A stretch of DNA of 64,000 nt from Deltaproteobacteria bacterium. GTDB taxonomy: Bacteria > Desulfobacterota > SM23-61. This document shows, piece by piece, positions 41,945 to 50,450 of the stretch. The stretch is taken from positions 1 to 64,000 of the forward strand of contig VGSF01000016.1 in assembly GCA_016875165.1 (NCBI GenBank), given 5' to 3'. The notes under the pieces are model-generated. The model worked only from the letters and a program-made list of their open reading frames with translations. It was not told the DNA's origin and made no database searches. How positions within the stretch are numbered: the first letter of the stretch is position 1; each line of letters opens with the position of its first letter. The translations under genes and the position numbers were made by a program.

Positions 41945-42282
41945 GCTTTTTCCGCGACATTGCGCGTAAAAAGTGGCCCGCCTCAAGCGGGCAGCGAAAA
42001 AACCTGAAATCCTTCCTAACCCCTCTTTGGCAAAGGGGGAAAGGGGGGATTTATCGACAGACATTTCCTTCTTACAAACATGTTTGTATTAATGAGGCGC
42101 TAAGCGCCTAAGCTTTTTCCGCGACATTGCGCGTAAAAAGTGGCCCGCCTCAAGCGGGCAGCCAAAATGCTTCAAATCCCCCCTAACCCCCCTTTTTTAA
42201 AGAGGGGATGGGGGGATTTTCTGGTGCCAAGAGGTTTCCTTCTTACAAACATGTTTGTATTAATGAGGCGCTAAGCGCCTAA
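41945..42282. repeat. Multi-hairpin repeat element, copies 2 and 3 in tandem
   Basis: Copy 2 (41945-42111) and copy 3 (about 42110-42282) share the AGGCGCTAAGCGCCTAAGC junction. Copy 3 is nearly identical to copy 1 at 40628-40800; copy 2 differs in the middle polypyrimidine part. Each retains the TACAAACATGTTTGTA palindrome. Confidence 0.82.
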
Positions 42283-42460
42283 CTATTTCTCATCCGGAAA
42301 CCCCCTCTCCCCTTGCGGGAGAGGGTTGGGGTGAGGGGATTAAAATGGAAGTCATAGAAATTTCAACCCCTTATCACCCCCCCTCCCCTCCCCCGTCGAA
42401 GGGGGAGGGGAAAAGTTGAGTTTCCGGATGGACACTAATTAAAGATATTGGAAATTTCGC

Positions 42461-42920
42461 ATCAATTTAGCAGTTTGAAAAAGCGGTTTTACCACCTTTG
42501 TTGAGGTCCGGGGGTCTGGGTGGAACGCGCCGGAAGCATCGGCTGGGTTTCCGCTTGGCCACGAAGAACCCCGCCCGTTTCCGTCGGAGGAGGCGGGGGG
42601 CATTTTCCCCGCCCCACCCGCGAAGAAATCAGCGCCTTATGACTCCAAGCGGGCCGCCCAGGCCCCCGGACCATGGATTCCCTCTGACCTTACGCCCCAC
42701 CTCTTTTCAAAAGACTAAAGAGCTTCTTGCAAAAGTATTTTTTGTGGTTCGACAAGCTTGTCCTGAGCGAACCGTTCACCCTTCGAGAACCTCAGGGCGA
42801 ACGGTGAGTCGAAGGGCTCACCACGAACGGAAAAACTAAATAATTTCAACCTAAGCCCGTTCACCCTGAGCCTGTCGAAGGGTAAATTACGGACTTTTGC
42901 AAGAGGCTCTAAAGTGTTAC
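42461..42920. mobile_element. Palindromic element C interrupted by element D
   Basis: The C arms (from ATCAATTTAGCAGTTTGAAA to AAAGTGTTAC) are the same as in other C copies, but 190 bp of element D are inserted near the right end, inside a CTAAAG motif that is continuous in uninterrupted copies. Confidence 0.82.
42720..42909. mobile_element. MITE-like element D, copy 2, nested in element C, TSD TAAA
   Basis: The ends GAGCTTCTTGCAAAAGT and ACTTTTGCAAGAGGCTC are flanked by TAAA at 42716-42719 and 42910-42913. The interior is 60 bp longer than copy 1 because it carries extra CCGTTC/GAACGG palindromic units. Confidence 0.87.
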
Positions 42921-42933
42921 CATTTTTAATCGC

Positions 42934-44118
42934 CTAACGGATCACCCCTTCATTCCTCAAGCGCATGATCTCTTCTTCTTTGTATCCCATCCCTTTCAGT
43001 ATCTCTTCGGTATGCTCCCCGATTTCAGGCGCGGGTGTGCGGATTTCGCCCGGGGTCTCTGAAAAATTTATGGGCACTCCGATCTGCCTGACCCGTCCGG
43101 CCCGGGGATGAACCGTCTCCACGAGCATCTTACGGTGAAGAACGTGGGGGTCGTCAAAGGTCTCTGCGATAGACTGAACTGCTGTGACGCAGGTATCTTT
43201 TTCCATCAAAAGATCAACCCATTCCCTTTGCGTCTTGGTAAGAAAGATCTTGGCCATTTCCTCTTTGATCACTTCGCAACGGCCATCTTTTTCCCTGGGG
43301 ATCTTTTCTGCCCATTCCGGCTTGCCGATCCCGCGGCAGAGGTTGGCCCAGAATTTCTCCTCCAGAGCGCCAACCGCAAGATATTTTCCATCGCTGGTTC
43401 GATAAACATTGTACTGCGGCAGGCCCCCGGTAAGCCTTCTCTCGCCCGGCCGGGGTGATATTCCCTCCGCAAAGAAAAGCGCCGCCTGGTCCGGGATCAA
43501 AGAAACAACCCCGTCGAGCATGGAAGTATCGACGAACTGCCCCCGGCCTGTCTTTTGCCTGGCGACGAGGGCGGTCAAAATTCCTATGACCGCGTAGATC
43601 CCCCCGGCGACGAGGTCGGCAATCTGAATCCCGGGGATTGCCAGGGGGCCGTCTTTGAGTCCGGTGGTTCCCAGGATGCCTCCGATGCCGATATAGTTGA
43701 TGTCATGGCCGGCAACATTTTTGTAAGGACCATCCTGCCCAAACCCGGTCAGGGAGCAATAGATCAAGCGAGGATTGACTTTGGCCATATCTTTATATCC
43801 CAAACCCAGGCGCTCCATGACCCCGGGGCGAAATTGCTCGATTAAGACGTCTGCTCCGTCCTTGACCATTTGGGAAAGAATTGCCTTCCCCTCGGCCATT
43901 TTCAAATTAAGGGTGATGGACTTCTTGTTACGGTTCAAGAGCAAGTGGCGGGAGCCAATGCCGTTGATATGGGGGGGATTCCAGCGGGCATAATCTCCCT
44001 GTTCAGGCTCTTCGACCTTGATCACCTCCCCCCCCAGGTCACCTAAGAGCATGGTCCCATAAGGCCCGGGGAGCAGCCGGGTCAAGTCAAGTATCTTTAT
44101 TCCTTCCAAAGGTCTCAT
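42934..44118 (-). CDS. CoA-transferase family III (CaiB/BaiF-like)
   Basis: 394 residues from the ATG at 44118, with GAGG eight bases upstream; a TTG at 44124 would add two residues. The N-terminal LEGIKILDLTRLLPGPYGTMLLGDLGGEVIKVE and GDYARWNPP are the CoA-binding signature, and LLNRNKKSITLNLK and GADVLIEQFRPGVMERLGLGY continue the Rossmann part; the catalytic Asp expected near 165 is in QIADLVAGG. It moves CoA between a donor thioester and a free acid. The acid is unknown. A methylmalonyl-CoA mutase large subunit is encoded just upstream on the same strand. Confidence 0.9.
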   Translation of the reverse strand: MRPLEGIKILDLTRLLPGPYGTMLLGDLGGEVIKVEEPEQGDYARWNPPHINGIGSRHLLLNRNKKSITLNLKMAEGKAILSQMVKDGADVLIEQFRPGVMERLGLGYKDMAKVNPRLIYCSLTGFGQDGPYKNVAGHDINYIGIGGILGTTGLKDGPLAIPGIQIADLVAGGIYAVIGILTALVARQKTGRGQFVDTSMLDGVVSLIPDQAALFFAEGISPRPGERRLTGGLPQYNVYRTSDGKYLAVGALEEKFWANLCRGIGKPEWAEKIPREKDGRCEVIKEEMAKIFLTKTQREWVDLLMEKDTCVTAVQSIAETFDDPHVLHRKMLVETVHPRAGRVRQIGVPINFSETPGEIRTPAPEIGEHTEEILKGMGYKEEEIMRLRNEGVIR

Positions 44119-44136
44119 TGCCAAGCCTCAAAAATA

Positions 44137-44391
44137 TAGGACGCAGATTCTCACAGATACACGCAGAAAATTCTATTTTAAAAATTTTTTAAATTGGAGG
44201 TTCCCGCAAATCTCAAAGTCTGACGCTCAATCGTCATTCCGGGCAAGCGAAGCGCGACCCGGAATCCAGGAATTTCGAATAATTCTGGATTCCGGCGTTC
44301 GCCGGAATGACGTAATAAGTGACTTTTGCAAGAAGCTCATTGGTTAATTCTTTTATTCAAAATCGCGAAAATCTGCGTTCATCTGCGTCCA
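44137..44391. repeat. Element G split by an element D-type insertion
   Basis: The left arm GGACGCAGATTCTCACAGAT begins near 44137 and the right arm ends TCTGCGTTCATCTGCGTCC near 44391, as in the intact copy at 32140-32228. The 142-bp D-type element sits between them. Confidence 0.65.
44197..44338. mobile_element. MITE-like element D, variant copy 3, TSD ATTG
   Basis: The right end ACTTTTGCAAGAAGCTC is clear; the left end GAGGTTCCCGCAAATCTC is diverged. It is flanked by ATTG at 44193-44196 and 44339-44342. The interior is a TCGTCATTCCGG...CCGGAATGACG hairpin, different from the other D copies. Confidence 0.7.
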
Positions 44392-44400
44392 ATTAATCAT

Positions 44401-46047
44401 TCAAACTGTTACGATCGGTTCGTACTCGCCGAACACGCCGCGGAGGACATCGCAAATCTCCCCGAGAGTACAATAAGCCCGGACGCACTCCAGGATCGGC
44501 ATCATCAAATTTCCCTGCCCCTGGGCAATTTTCTTCATTTCCTCCAGCGATGCCGCCACCCGCTTCGGTTCCCGCGATCCCCGCAGCTCCTCCAGGCGCT
44601 TTACCTGTACCTTCCGGACCCTCGGATCAACCTTCAGCAGCCCTTTCACCGGCGGTTCTTTGACCTGGAATTTATTCACGCCAACCAGGATTTTCTTGGC
44701 GGATTCAATCTCCTTCTGATAGCGGTAGGAGCTCTCTTGAACTTCCTGCTGAATGTAGCCCTTTTCGATCGCCGCCACGGCCCCGCCGACCTGGTCGATT
44801 TTGGCGATGTAATCGCCGGCCCGCTTCTCGATCTCGTCGGTCAGATTCTCGATATAATACGAACCGCCAAGTGGGTCCACCGTATCCGTTACGCCGGATT
44901 CATGGGCGATGATCTGCTGGGTCCGAAGGGAAAGGCGGACTGATTCCTCCGTAGGCAGGGCCAGGGCTTCATCGTAAGAGCAGACCGCTAAGGACTGGCA
45001 TCCGCCGAGAACAGCGGCCAGGGCCTGGAAGGTTGTCCGGACCAGATTATTCAGCGGCTGCTGCGCCGTCAGCGTGCATCCTCCCGTCTGGGTGTGAAAC
45101 CGCAGCATCCAGGAACGGGGATCCTTGGCCTGGAAGCGTTCCCTCATGATCCGGGCCCAGAGCCTGCGGGCTGCGCGAAACTTGGCCACCTCTTCTAAGA
45201 AGTTGATATGGGTGTTAAATATCCACGAAACCCGGGGAGCGAAATCGTCGATATCCAGCCCGGCTTTCACCCCTGCTTCTAAGTAAGCAATCGCGATGGC
45301 AAAGGCGAAGGCCACCTCCTGGGCGGCAGTCGCACCCGCCTCCCGGATATGATAGGCGCCCACGCTGATGGTGTTCCACTGGGGCACTTCGCGGGAACAG
45401 TATTCAAAGATGTTGGTAATCAACCGCATGGAAGGCTGGGGGGGAAAAATATAGGTTCCCCTGGCCACGTATTCCTTGAGCACATCATTCTGAATCGTCC
45501 CCCGCAGGTCTGCCGGTTTGACCCCCTGTTTTTCAGCGACGGCTATGTACATGGCCAAAAGGACCGCGGCCGTGGCGTTGATGGTCATGGAGGTGCTGAC
45601 CTTTTCCAGGGGAATCCCGTCCAGAAGAATTTCCATGTCGGCTAAGGAATCGATGGCCACTCCCACCTTGCCCACTTCACCCTGGGAGATGGGATGGTCA
45701 GAATCATACCCGATCTGGGTCGGCAGGTCAAAAGCCACGGAGAGTCCCGTCTGCCCCTGCTCCAAAAGAAACTTATAACGGCGGTTGGACTCTTCGGCCG
45801 TGGCAAAGCCGGAGTACTGGCGCATGGACCAAACCCGTCCCCGATACATGGTGGGCTGAATGCCGCGAGTAAAGGGATACTCCCCGGCAAAACCAAGATC
45901 ATTCAGGTAATCGAACTGGGGAATTTCCTCCGGCGAATAAAGAACCTGGATTTCCATCCCGGAGGTGCTTTGAATTTTTTCCGGCGCCTTTTTCAGGTTC
46001 CGGGCTTCCCACTTTTTTTTCTCTTCAGCGATCTTCTTTTCATCCAT
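44401..46047 (-). CDS. Methylmalonyl-CoA mutase large (catalytic) subunit, without B12 domain
   Basis: 548 residues from the ATG at 46047, preceded by CAAGGAGGAAGC; the open frame extends upstream to 46155 but without family similarity. [13 protein letters not shown] near residue 77 keeps the tyrosine, and [17 protein letters not shown] near 205 keeps the arginine, that mark methylmalonyl-CoA specificity over isobutyryl-CoA. The substrate barrel continues through [21 protein letters not shown] near 330. The roughly 130-residue cobalamin-binding domain is absent, so a separate small subunit must supply it; none lies in the window. The reaction is reversible methylmalonyl-CoA/succinyl-CoA isomerisation in propionate metabolism. 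Confidence 0.88.
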   Translation of the reverse strand: MDEKKIAEEKKKWEARNLKKAPEKIQSTSGMEIQVLYSPEEIPQFDYLNDLGFAGEYPFTRGIQPTMYRGRVWSMRQYSGFATAEESNRRYKFLLEQGQTGLSVAFDLPTQIGYDSDHPISQGEVGKVGVAIDSLADMEILLDGIPLEKVSTSMTINATAAVLLAMYIAVAEKQGVKPADLRGTIQNDVLKEYVARGTYIFPPQPSMRLITNIFEYCSREVPQWNTISVGAYHIREAGATAAQEVAFAFAIAIAYLEAGVKAGLDIDDFAPRVSWIFNTHINFLEEVAKFRAARRLWARIMRERFQAKDPRSWMLRFHTQTGGCTLTAQQPLNNLVRTTFQALAAVLGGCQSLAVCSYDEALALPTEESVRLSLRTQQIIAHESGVTDTVDPLGGSYYIENLTDEIEKRAGDYIAKIDQVGGAVAAIEKGYIQQEVQESSYRYQKEIESAKKILVGVNKFQVKEPPVKGLLKVDPRVRKVQVKRLEELRGSREPKRVAASLEEMKKIAQGQGNLMMPILECVRAYCTLGEICDVLRGVFGEYEPIVTV

Positions 46048-46519
46048 CTCGTAAGCTTCCTCCTTGCATCCCTTCGGGGAAGAATGCTCGCTATCGGGCG
46101 TGCGGGTTCTTCTCAATTTTGGCGATATATTAAACCACGGGCAGAAAAATTTCAAGGGCCAACAAAAATTTTGCCCCCATCACTTTTGAGTTACCACTTC
46201 TGCCGTGGCCCAGGCGGGGGTGAGGAATGAAGGCAGAATCGGCTGGAAAAAGATTTTCTCCTCGCCCCCGGCTTCCATTATTCAAGATGAGGCGGGTCGG
46301 AAATCTCAAGATAAAAATTGCCAGATCAATGGATTTGAAAATCTTCTTTGCAAATCACGGGGGCATCTCTCCGCCCGATCTGCGGAGAGGAATAGATATT
46401 TTGTCTCCAATTTCGCCCAGACAGGATGACTCAGAATACTTCTGAACTCAGAGTCCATTGTCTGAATATAAATGAATAATCCTTATTTCCATGATGGGTC
46501 TTGCAGCCATTTTTCACTT
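46048..46519. other. Intergenic region without a recognised gene
   Basis: About 470 bp between the mutase and the mrp operon end. Two overlapping plus-strand frames (46205-46429 and 46227-46445) are basic, lack ribosome-binding sites and match no family I recognise. No repeat family of the window is present. Confidence 0.4.
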
Positions 46520-48025
46520 TTAAGAGGGTAATGACCCTCCAATAACCATATGAAGAAGGTTCATTATGAGTTTAGGATAAAGGCCCAGAGTGATTGAAAC
46601 ACAAGCCACAAGCAGAAGGGGAATCGTCATCGTTAATGGTGGGTCTTTGATTTTTTGGCGTGCCAGATTAGCCGCCAAAGGGCCAAAAAATATTCTCTGC
46701 ATACCCCAGAAGGTGTAAGAAACCGTTAGGGCTATTGCCGAAACACCTAGAATTCCAGTTACCATCGCGGTAGTATCTTTCGCTCCTTTTTGAAAAATGC
46801 CCGCAAACATAATCCATTCGGCCGGAAATCCGCTAAAAGGCGGGAATCCTGAGAGCATCATCGCGCCACAGGCCCATAGTAACATCGTTATTGGCATTTT
46901 GGCCCCCAGCCCTCCCATCTCTCTAATATCCCTCGTGTGGGTCGCATAGACTAACAACCCAGCAGTCGAAAACAGAATCGTTTTCCCCATAATATGACTC
47001 AGGAAGAAAAACATCCCTCCTTCCACACTATAGGTTGTCAGCGCGGCTATCCCTAAGAGAGAATACGATACCTGGCTTATGGTCGAACAAGCAGCAAATC
47101 GCTTTACGTCATCCTGGGCCATGGTAAGAAAAGAACCATACACCATGGTTAATACCGCCATTATCATGAGAGGAATGCTAAAAACTCTGAAATCATCGGG
47201 AAGTGGCAAAAGGATAATCCGGACCAGGATATAGGCTGCTATGTTCGCATAGACTGCGAGCAACCCCGCTATACATGTGGGATGTTCTGCATGAACCCAG
47301 GGCATCCAGGAATGAAAAGGAAAAACAGCCATCTTTGTTAATATAGCAAGGAGGATCACAAAGATAATCCAAAAACTCTTGGGATTGCCTGCAATCGTGT
47401 TTATCTCCGAGATATCGAAGCTATTCGTTTGGGCATAAATCATCAAAATCCCAATCAGAAAAAAGACAGCTCCAACACCGGCCCAAAGCAAGCACATGAA
47501 AGCAACCCGAACGCGCTCAATATAGCCGTAATAAGCCATCAGGAAATAGAGCACAAGAGGAAGCACTTCCAGAAAAAAATACATCGCAATAAGGTTTTTC
47601 ACAAAGCAAACACCCATAAACCCCACGGGGAAACCGAGAAATAAACTGAAATACCTCGCATAATACACACACCATGTTTTTTTATCCAGTTTGCCATATA
47701 CCGCCTCAACCCTGTAATTTGCATAGTGTATCGAATAGAAGGCGAGTGCAGCACACAGCAGGTTTATGATTACCGCACAGGCGATACTCAAGCCATCGCC
47801 CAGAAGATCGAAACTTATTTTGGGCCCCACAAACGGATATTTTTCAATCAGGACCTCGCCCCGATAAACTCTTATTCCCGCTGAAAGCAGAAGCACACTC
47901 GAAAATAAAAGGCTAATCCCGGTAATCCAGCCCGCTACTCTAGCCGTTTGATATCTGGTTAGATAAATGAACACGGACACCACCGTTGGCACTACTATGG
48001 ATAAAAGAAGAACATACGACATCAT
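46520..48025 (-). CDS. Antiporter-like subunit, NuoM/MrpD family
   Basis: 501 residues with about 14 hydrophobic helices. NLIAMYFFLEVLPLVLYFLMAYYG near residue 125 contains the conserved proton-channel glutamate region, LLAILTKMAVFPFHSWMPWVHAEHP near 230 the lysine and histidines of the discontinuous helix, and MVYGSFLTMAQDDVKRFAACSTISQVSY near 295 the second lysine helix. These residues form the proton path in complex I and Mrp antiporters. It is the last gene of the mrp operon, 301 bp after the NuoL-like gene. Confidence 0.85.
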   Translation of the reverse strand: MMSYVLLLSIVVPTVVSVFIYLTRYQTARVAGWITGISLLFSSVLLLSAGIRVYRGEVLIEKYPFVGPKISFDLLGDGLSIACAVIINLLCAALAFYSIHYANYRVEAVYGKLDKKTWCVYYARYFSLFLGFPVGFMGVCFVKNLIAMYFFLEVLPLVLYFLMAYYGYIERVRVAFMCLLWAGVGAVFFLIGILMIYAQTNSFDISEINTIAGNPKSFWIIFVILLAILTKMAVFPFHSWMPWVHAEHPTCIAGLLAVYANIAAYILVRIILLPLPDDFRVFSIPLMIMAVLTMVYGSFLTMAQDDVKRFAACSTISQVSYSLLGIAALTTYSVEGGMFFFLSHIMGKTILFSTAGLLVYATHTRDIREMGGLGAKMPITMLLWACGAMMLSGFPPFSGFPAEWIMFAGIFQKGAKDTTAMVTGILGVSAIALTVSYTFWGMQRIFFGPLAANLARQKIKDPPLTMTIPLLLVACVSITLGLYPKLIMNLLHMVIGGSLPS

Positions 48026-48326
48026 CTCACCATCCTTATTATATTTTCACATCCGATTCCCTGGGCCCGCTTTTTAACAAAAAGCCCAACGAATGAAAAT
48101 AACAGGCAGATTCCCTTGGAACATCTCAAACAAGCCAAGGCGCCGACATTCGGCGATTATTTCCGGGAGCATCAGATGCCCGAAAGAGAGGCATGAGTTT
48201 CATCGGGTGATCCGAATTAAAAAAAACGACTATCGCCATATTCCTTTGAAAACCATTGTCCAGGAATCTGGCCAGCGACCCCATTTACCCCTTAGAAAAG
48301 AGGAGCGCCGTAGCCCCAGGAAAAAA
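48026..48326. other. Gap inside the mrp operon
   Basis: 301 bp between two antiporter-subunit genes. A plus-strand frame (48093-48353) is basic and unconvincing. I see no clear promoter, terminator or repeat. Confidence 0.35.
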
Positions 48327-50438
48327 TCACTGTTTAGAGAAAATAAAGATTAAAAATAATATGAATAACATCAATAATATGAGAATATACCCGATATTCT
48401 GCGGCGACTCCCCATAATACGGCTGCAAGGGCTTTATCTTGTTATAAACTCGTTTCTTTACCAAATCAGGAAGTTCCGAATGATAGAAACGGTCCAAGGG
48501 GTTTTCAATGAACCAAACGACGTACCCGCCCAATTTAATAATTCCGTTTACCAGTCTGGTATGATACGCCTTATCCAACGAGTTTTCGATTCGGTTAGCC
48601 ACAATTCCACTTAGTTTTATCGATCCCCCTACCCAGAACCGATTATAAAAACCTTCTATGTGCCAGCGATTCCAAAGAAATTTATGGAATCCCTTTAGCG
48701 TCGGATATTTCGCTAATAGTTTGTCGGGACCGAGCTTGCGCGATACGTAAAGAAAATAAGAGGGCACAGCGCCGATCAGCACGAATAGGACTGAAAGAAT
48801 GGGGACGATATGATGGCCGGAATGCCCCTCCCCTTTAATGGGCAGATGCAATGGCCTCACCATGCTGTATTCGAGTCCCTCCCGAAGGAAATTCTCCACC
48901 CGTGGACCCAACACCCCCATCAGAATAATCATAACAGCTAATAGACCGCATGAACCCCACATCGTCCAGGAGCCCTCCCCCAGATGGGCCCCCTTTTTCT
49001 TCAAATTCTTCACGTTTTCACTCTCGTCGCCATGAAAGACCATCCCCATGAATCGCACGGTATAGAATGAAGTGATCGCGACGCAAACCAAAGCCATGAG
49101 AAACAAGGGTCCATTGGCCTTTAAAGTAGAAATAAGAACGGCATCCTTGCTCCAAAACCCGGGCAATGGAGGGAACCCCATCAGAGATAGAGCCGCAACC
49201 ATCATAAAAACCCAAGTATAGGGCAAGTATTTTCTTAAGGACCCCATATCGGGCATATATATGGAATGCACAGTATGAAGTACGGAGCCCACACAAAGGA
49301 ATAGGCAGGCCTTAAACAGGGCATGACTTACTAAGTGAAATATTCCTGCCGTAAGGCCATCTACCAAAATTAAACCACTTAATCCCGCTATTCCCAGTCC
49401 AAGCCACATATACCCGATCTGGCTAACCGTCGAGTATGCCATGACTTTTTTTAATTCCAGCGATACCATGCCCTGCGTTCCAGCTACAAAGGCTGTAATT
49501 CCCCCGATCCACGCCACCAAGAGGAAGAATGAATAAGCTTCGTTGCACCCGGCCACCCAATAGCCATAGTAGAAAATTGGGACAAGGCGGGCAATGAAAT
49601 AAACGCCACTTTTTACCATCGTCGCTGCATGAATCAGGGCGGAAACCGTGGTAGGCCCTGCCATCGCTTCCGGAAGCCATTCATGAAGTGGAAATTGGGC
49701 AGATTTCCCGATCGGCCCGGCAATCAGGAGCAGGCTTACCAATAGGATCAACCCGGGAAATTCCGCCATTTTCGGGATCCAACTTGGAACAGTCTTATAA
49801 AGCTCCAAAAAATTTAAGGACCCGCCAAAGTAAAAGATGACGAGAATTCCGGCCAACAAGAAAACATCCCCTACTCCCGTGACGATCAACGCTTTTAAGC
49901 CTGCCCGCGAGGGGGTCCAAAAGGGAGTTGGGGAAGGGCCACCGATCCAATATTCCCGCTCGTCTTTATAATAATAACCGATCAACCCCCAGCTGCACAG
50001 ACCGACCAATTTCCATCCTATGAAGAATAATAGCAAATTGTTGGCGAACACGAGCAACAGCATACTGGCAATAAAAAGGTTCATAAAAATCCAATACCGC
50101 GTTACAGAAAGATCCCCCTTCATATATCCCAAAGAGAATACCATGATTATGAAGCTTATGATTGCAACTACATTCCCCAAAATGATGCTCAAATGATCTA
50201 TCAAAACGCCAAACTCCATAATGAACGGAACGGAAAGCCATTCAAATGAACTTTCGATTGGCAACACCGAAGGATGGGGAAAAAACAAAGGGATGAGCTG
50301 CATGCTGGCTAAAGCCGCAAGGAAGGAAAAGAATACGGCTCCGTAATCCCTGACCTTAGGATGGATACGAGATAGCGCAGGAGTTATCAGCGCCCCGATC
50401 AGAGGGAAAAAGATACATAACCATGCAAACTTAGCCAA
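48327..50438 (-). CDS. Antiporter-like subunit, NuoL/MrpA N-terminal family
   Basis: 703 residues from a TTG at 50438 with AGGAG upstream. It has the NuoL arrangement: NNLLLFFIGWKLVGLCSWGLIGYYY near residue 127, GKSAQFPLHEWLPEAMAGPTTVSALIHAATMVKSGVYFIAR near 228-268, and the lateral-helix-type C-terminal extension beyond residue 550. In canonical Mrp the A subunit is fused to DUF4040 and MbhE-like domains, which here are separate genes upstream. It is expected to translocate protons or sodium as part of the membrane complex. Confidence 0.88.
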   Translation of the reverse strand: MAKFAWLCIFFPLIGALITPALSRIHPKVRDYGAVFFSFLAALASMQLIPLFFPHPSVLPIESSFEWLSVPFIMEFGVLIDHLSIILGNVVAIISFIIMVFSLGYMKGDLSVTRYWIFMNLFIASMLLLVFANNLLLFFIGWKLVGLCSWGLIGYYYKDEREYWIGGPSPTPFWTPSRAGLKALIVTGVGDVFLLAGILVIFYFGGSLNFLELYKTVPSWIPKMAEFPGLILLVSLLLIAGPIGKSAQFPLHEWLPEAMAGPTTVSALIHAATMVKSGVYFIARLVPIFYYGYWVAGCNEAYSFFLLVAWIGGITAFVAGTQGMVSLELKKVMAYSTVSQIGYMWLGLGIAGLSGLILVDGLTAGIFHLVSHALFKACLFLCVGSVLHTVHSIYMPDMGSLRKYLPYTWVFMMVAALSLMGFPPLPGFWSKDAVLISTLKANGPLFLMALVCVAITSFYTVRFMGMVFHGDESENVKNLKKKGAHLGEGSWTMWGSCGLLAVMIILMGVLGPRVENFLREGLEYSMVRPLHLPIKGEGHSGHHIVPILSVLFVLIGAVPSYFLYVSRKLGPDKLLAKYPTLKGFHKFLWNRWHIEGFYNRFWVGGSIKLSGIVANRIENSLDKAYHTRLVNGIIKLGGYVVWFIENPLDRFYHSELPDLVKKRVYNKIKPLQPYYGESPQNIGYILILLMLFILFLIFIFSKQ

Positions 50439-50450
50439 TTTCTGTCACTC

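Larger units (their letters stand above)
41711..42933. other. Repeat-rich intergenic region (1.2 kb)
   Basis: From left to right: polypyrimidine/polypurine hairpins (about 41780-41890), a 36-bp segment shared with 11429-11464 (about 41908-41943), two tandem multi-hairpin elements (41945-42282), another polypurine hairpin (about 42295-42425) and an element C interrupted by element D (42461-42920). No gene is supported. Confidence 0.6.
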
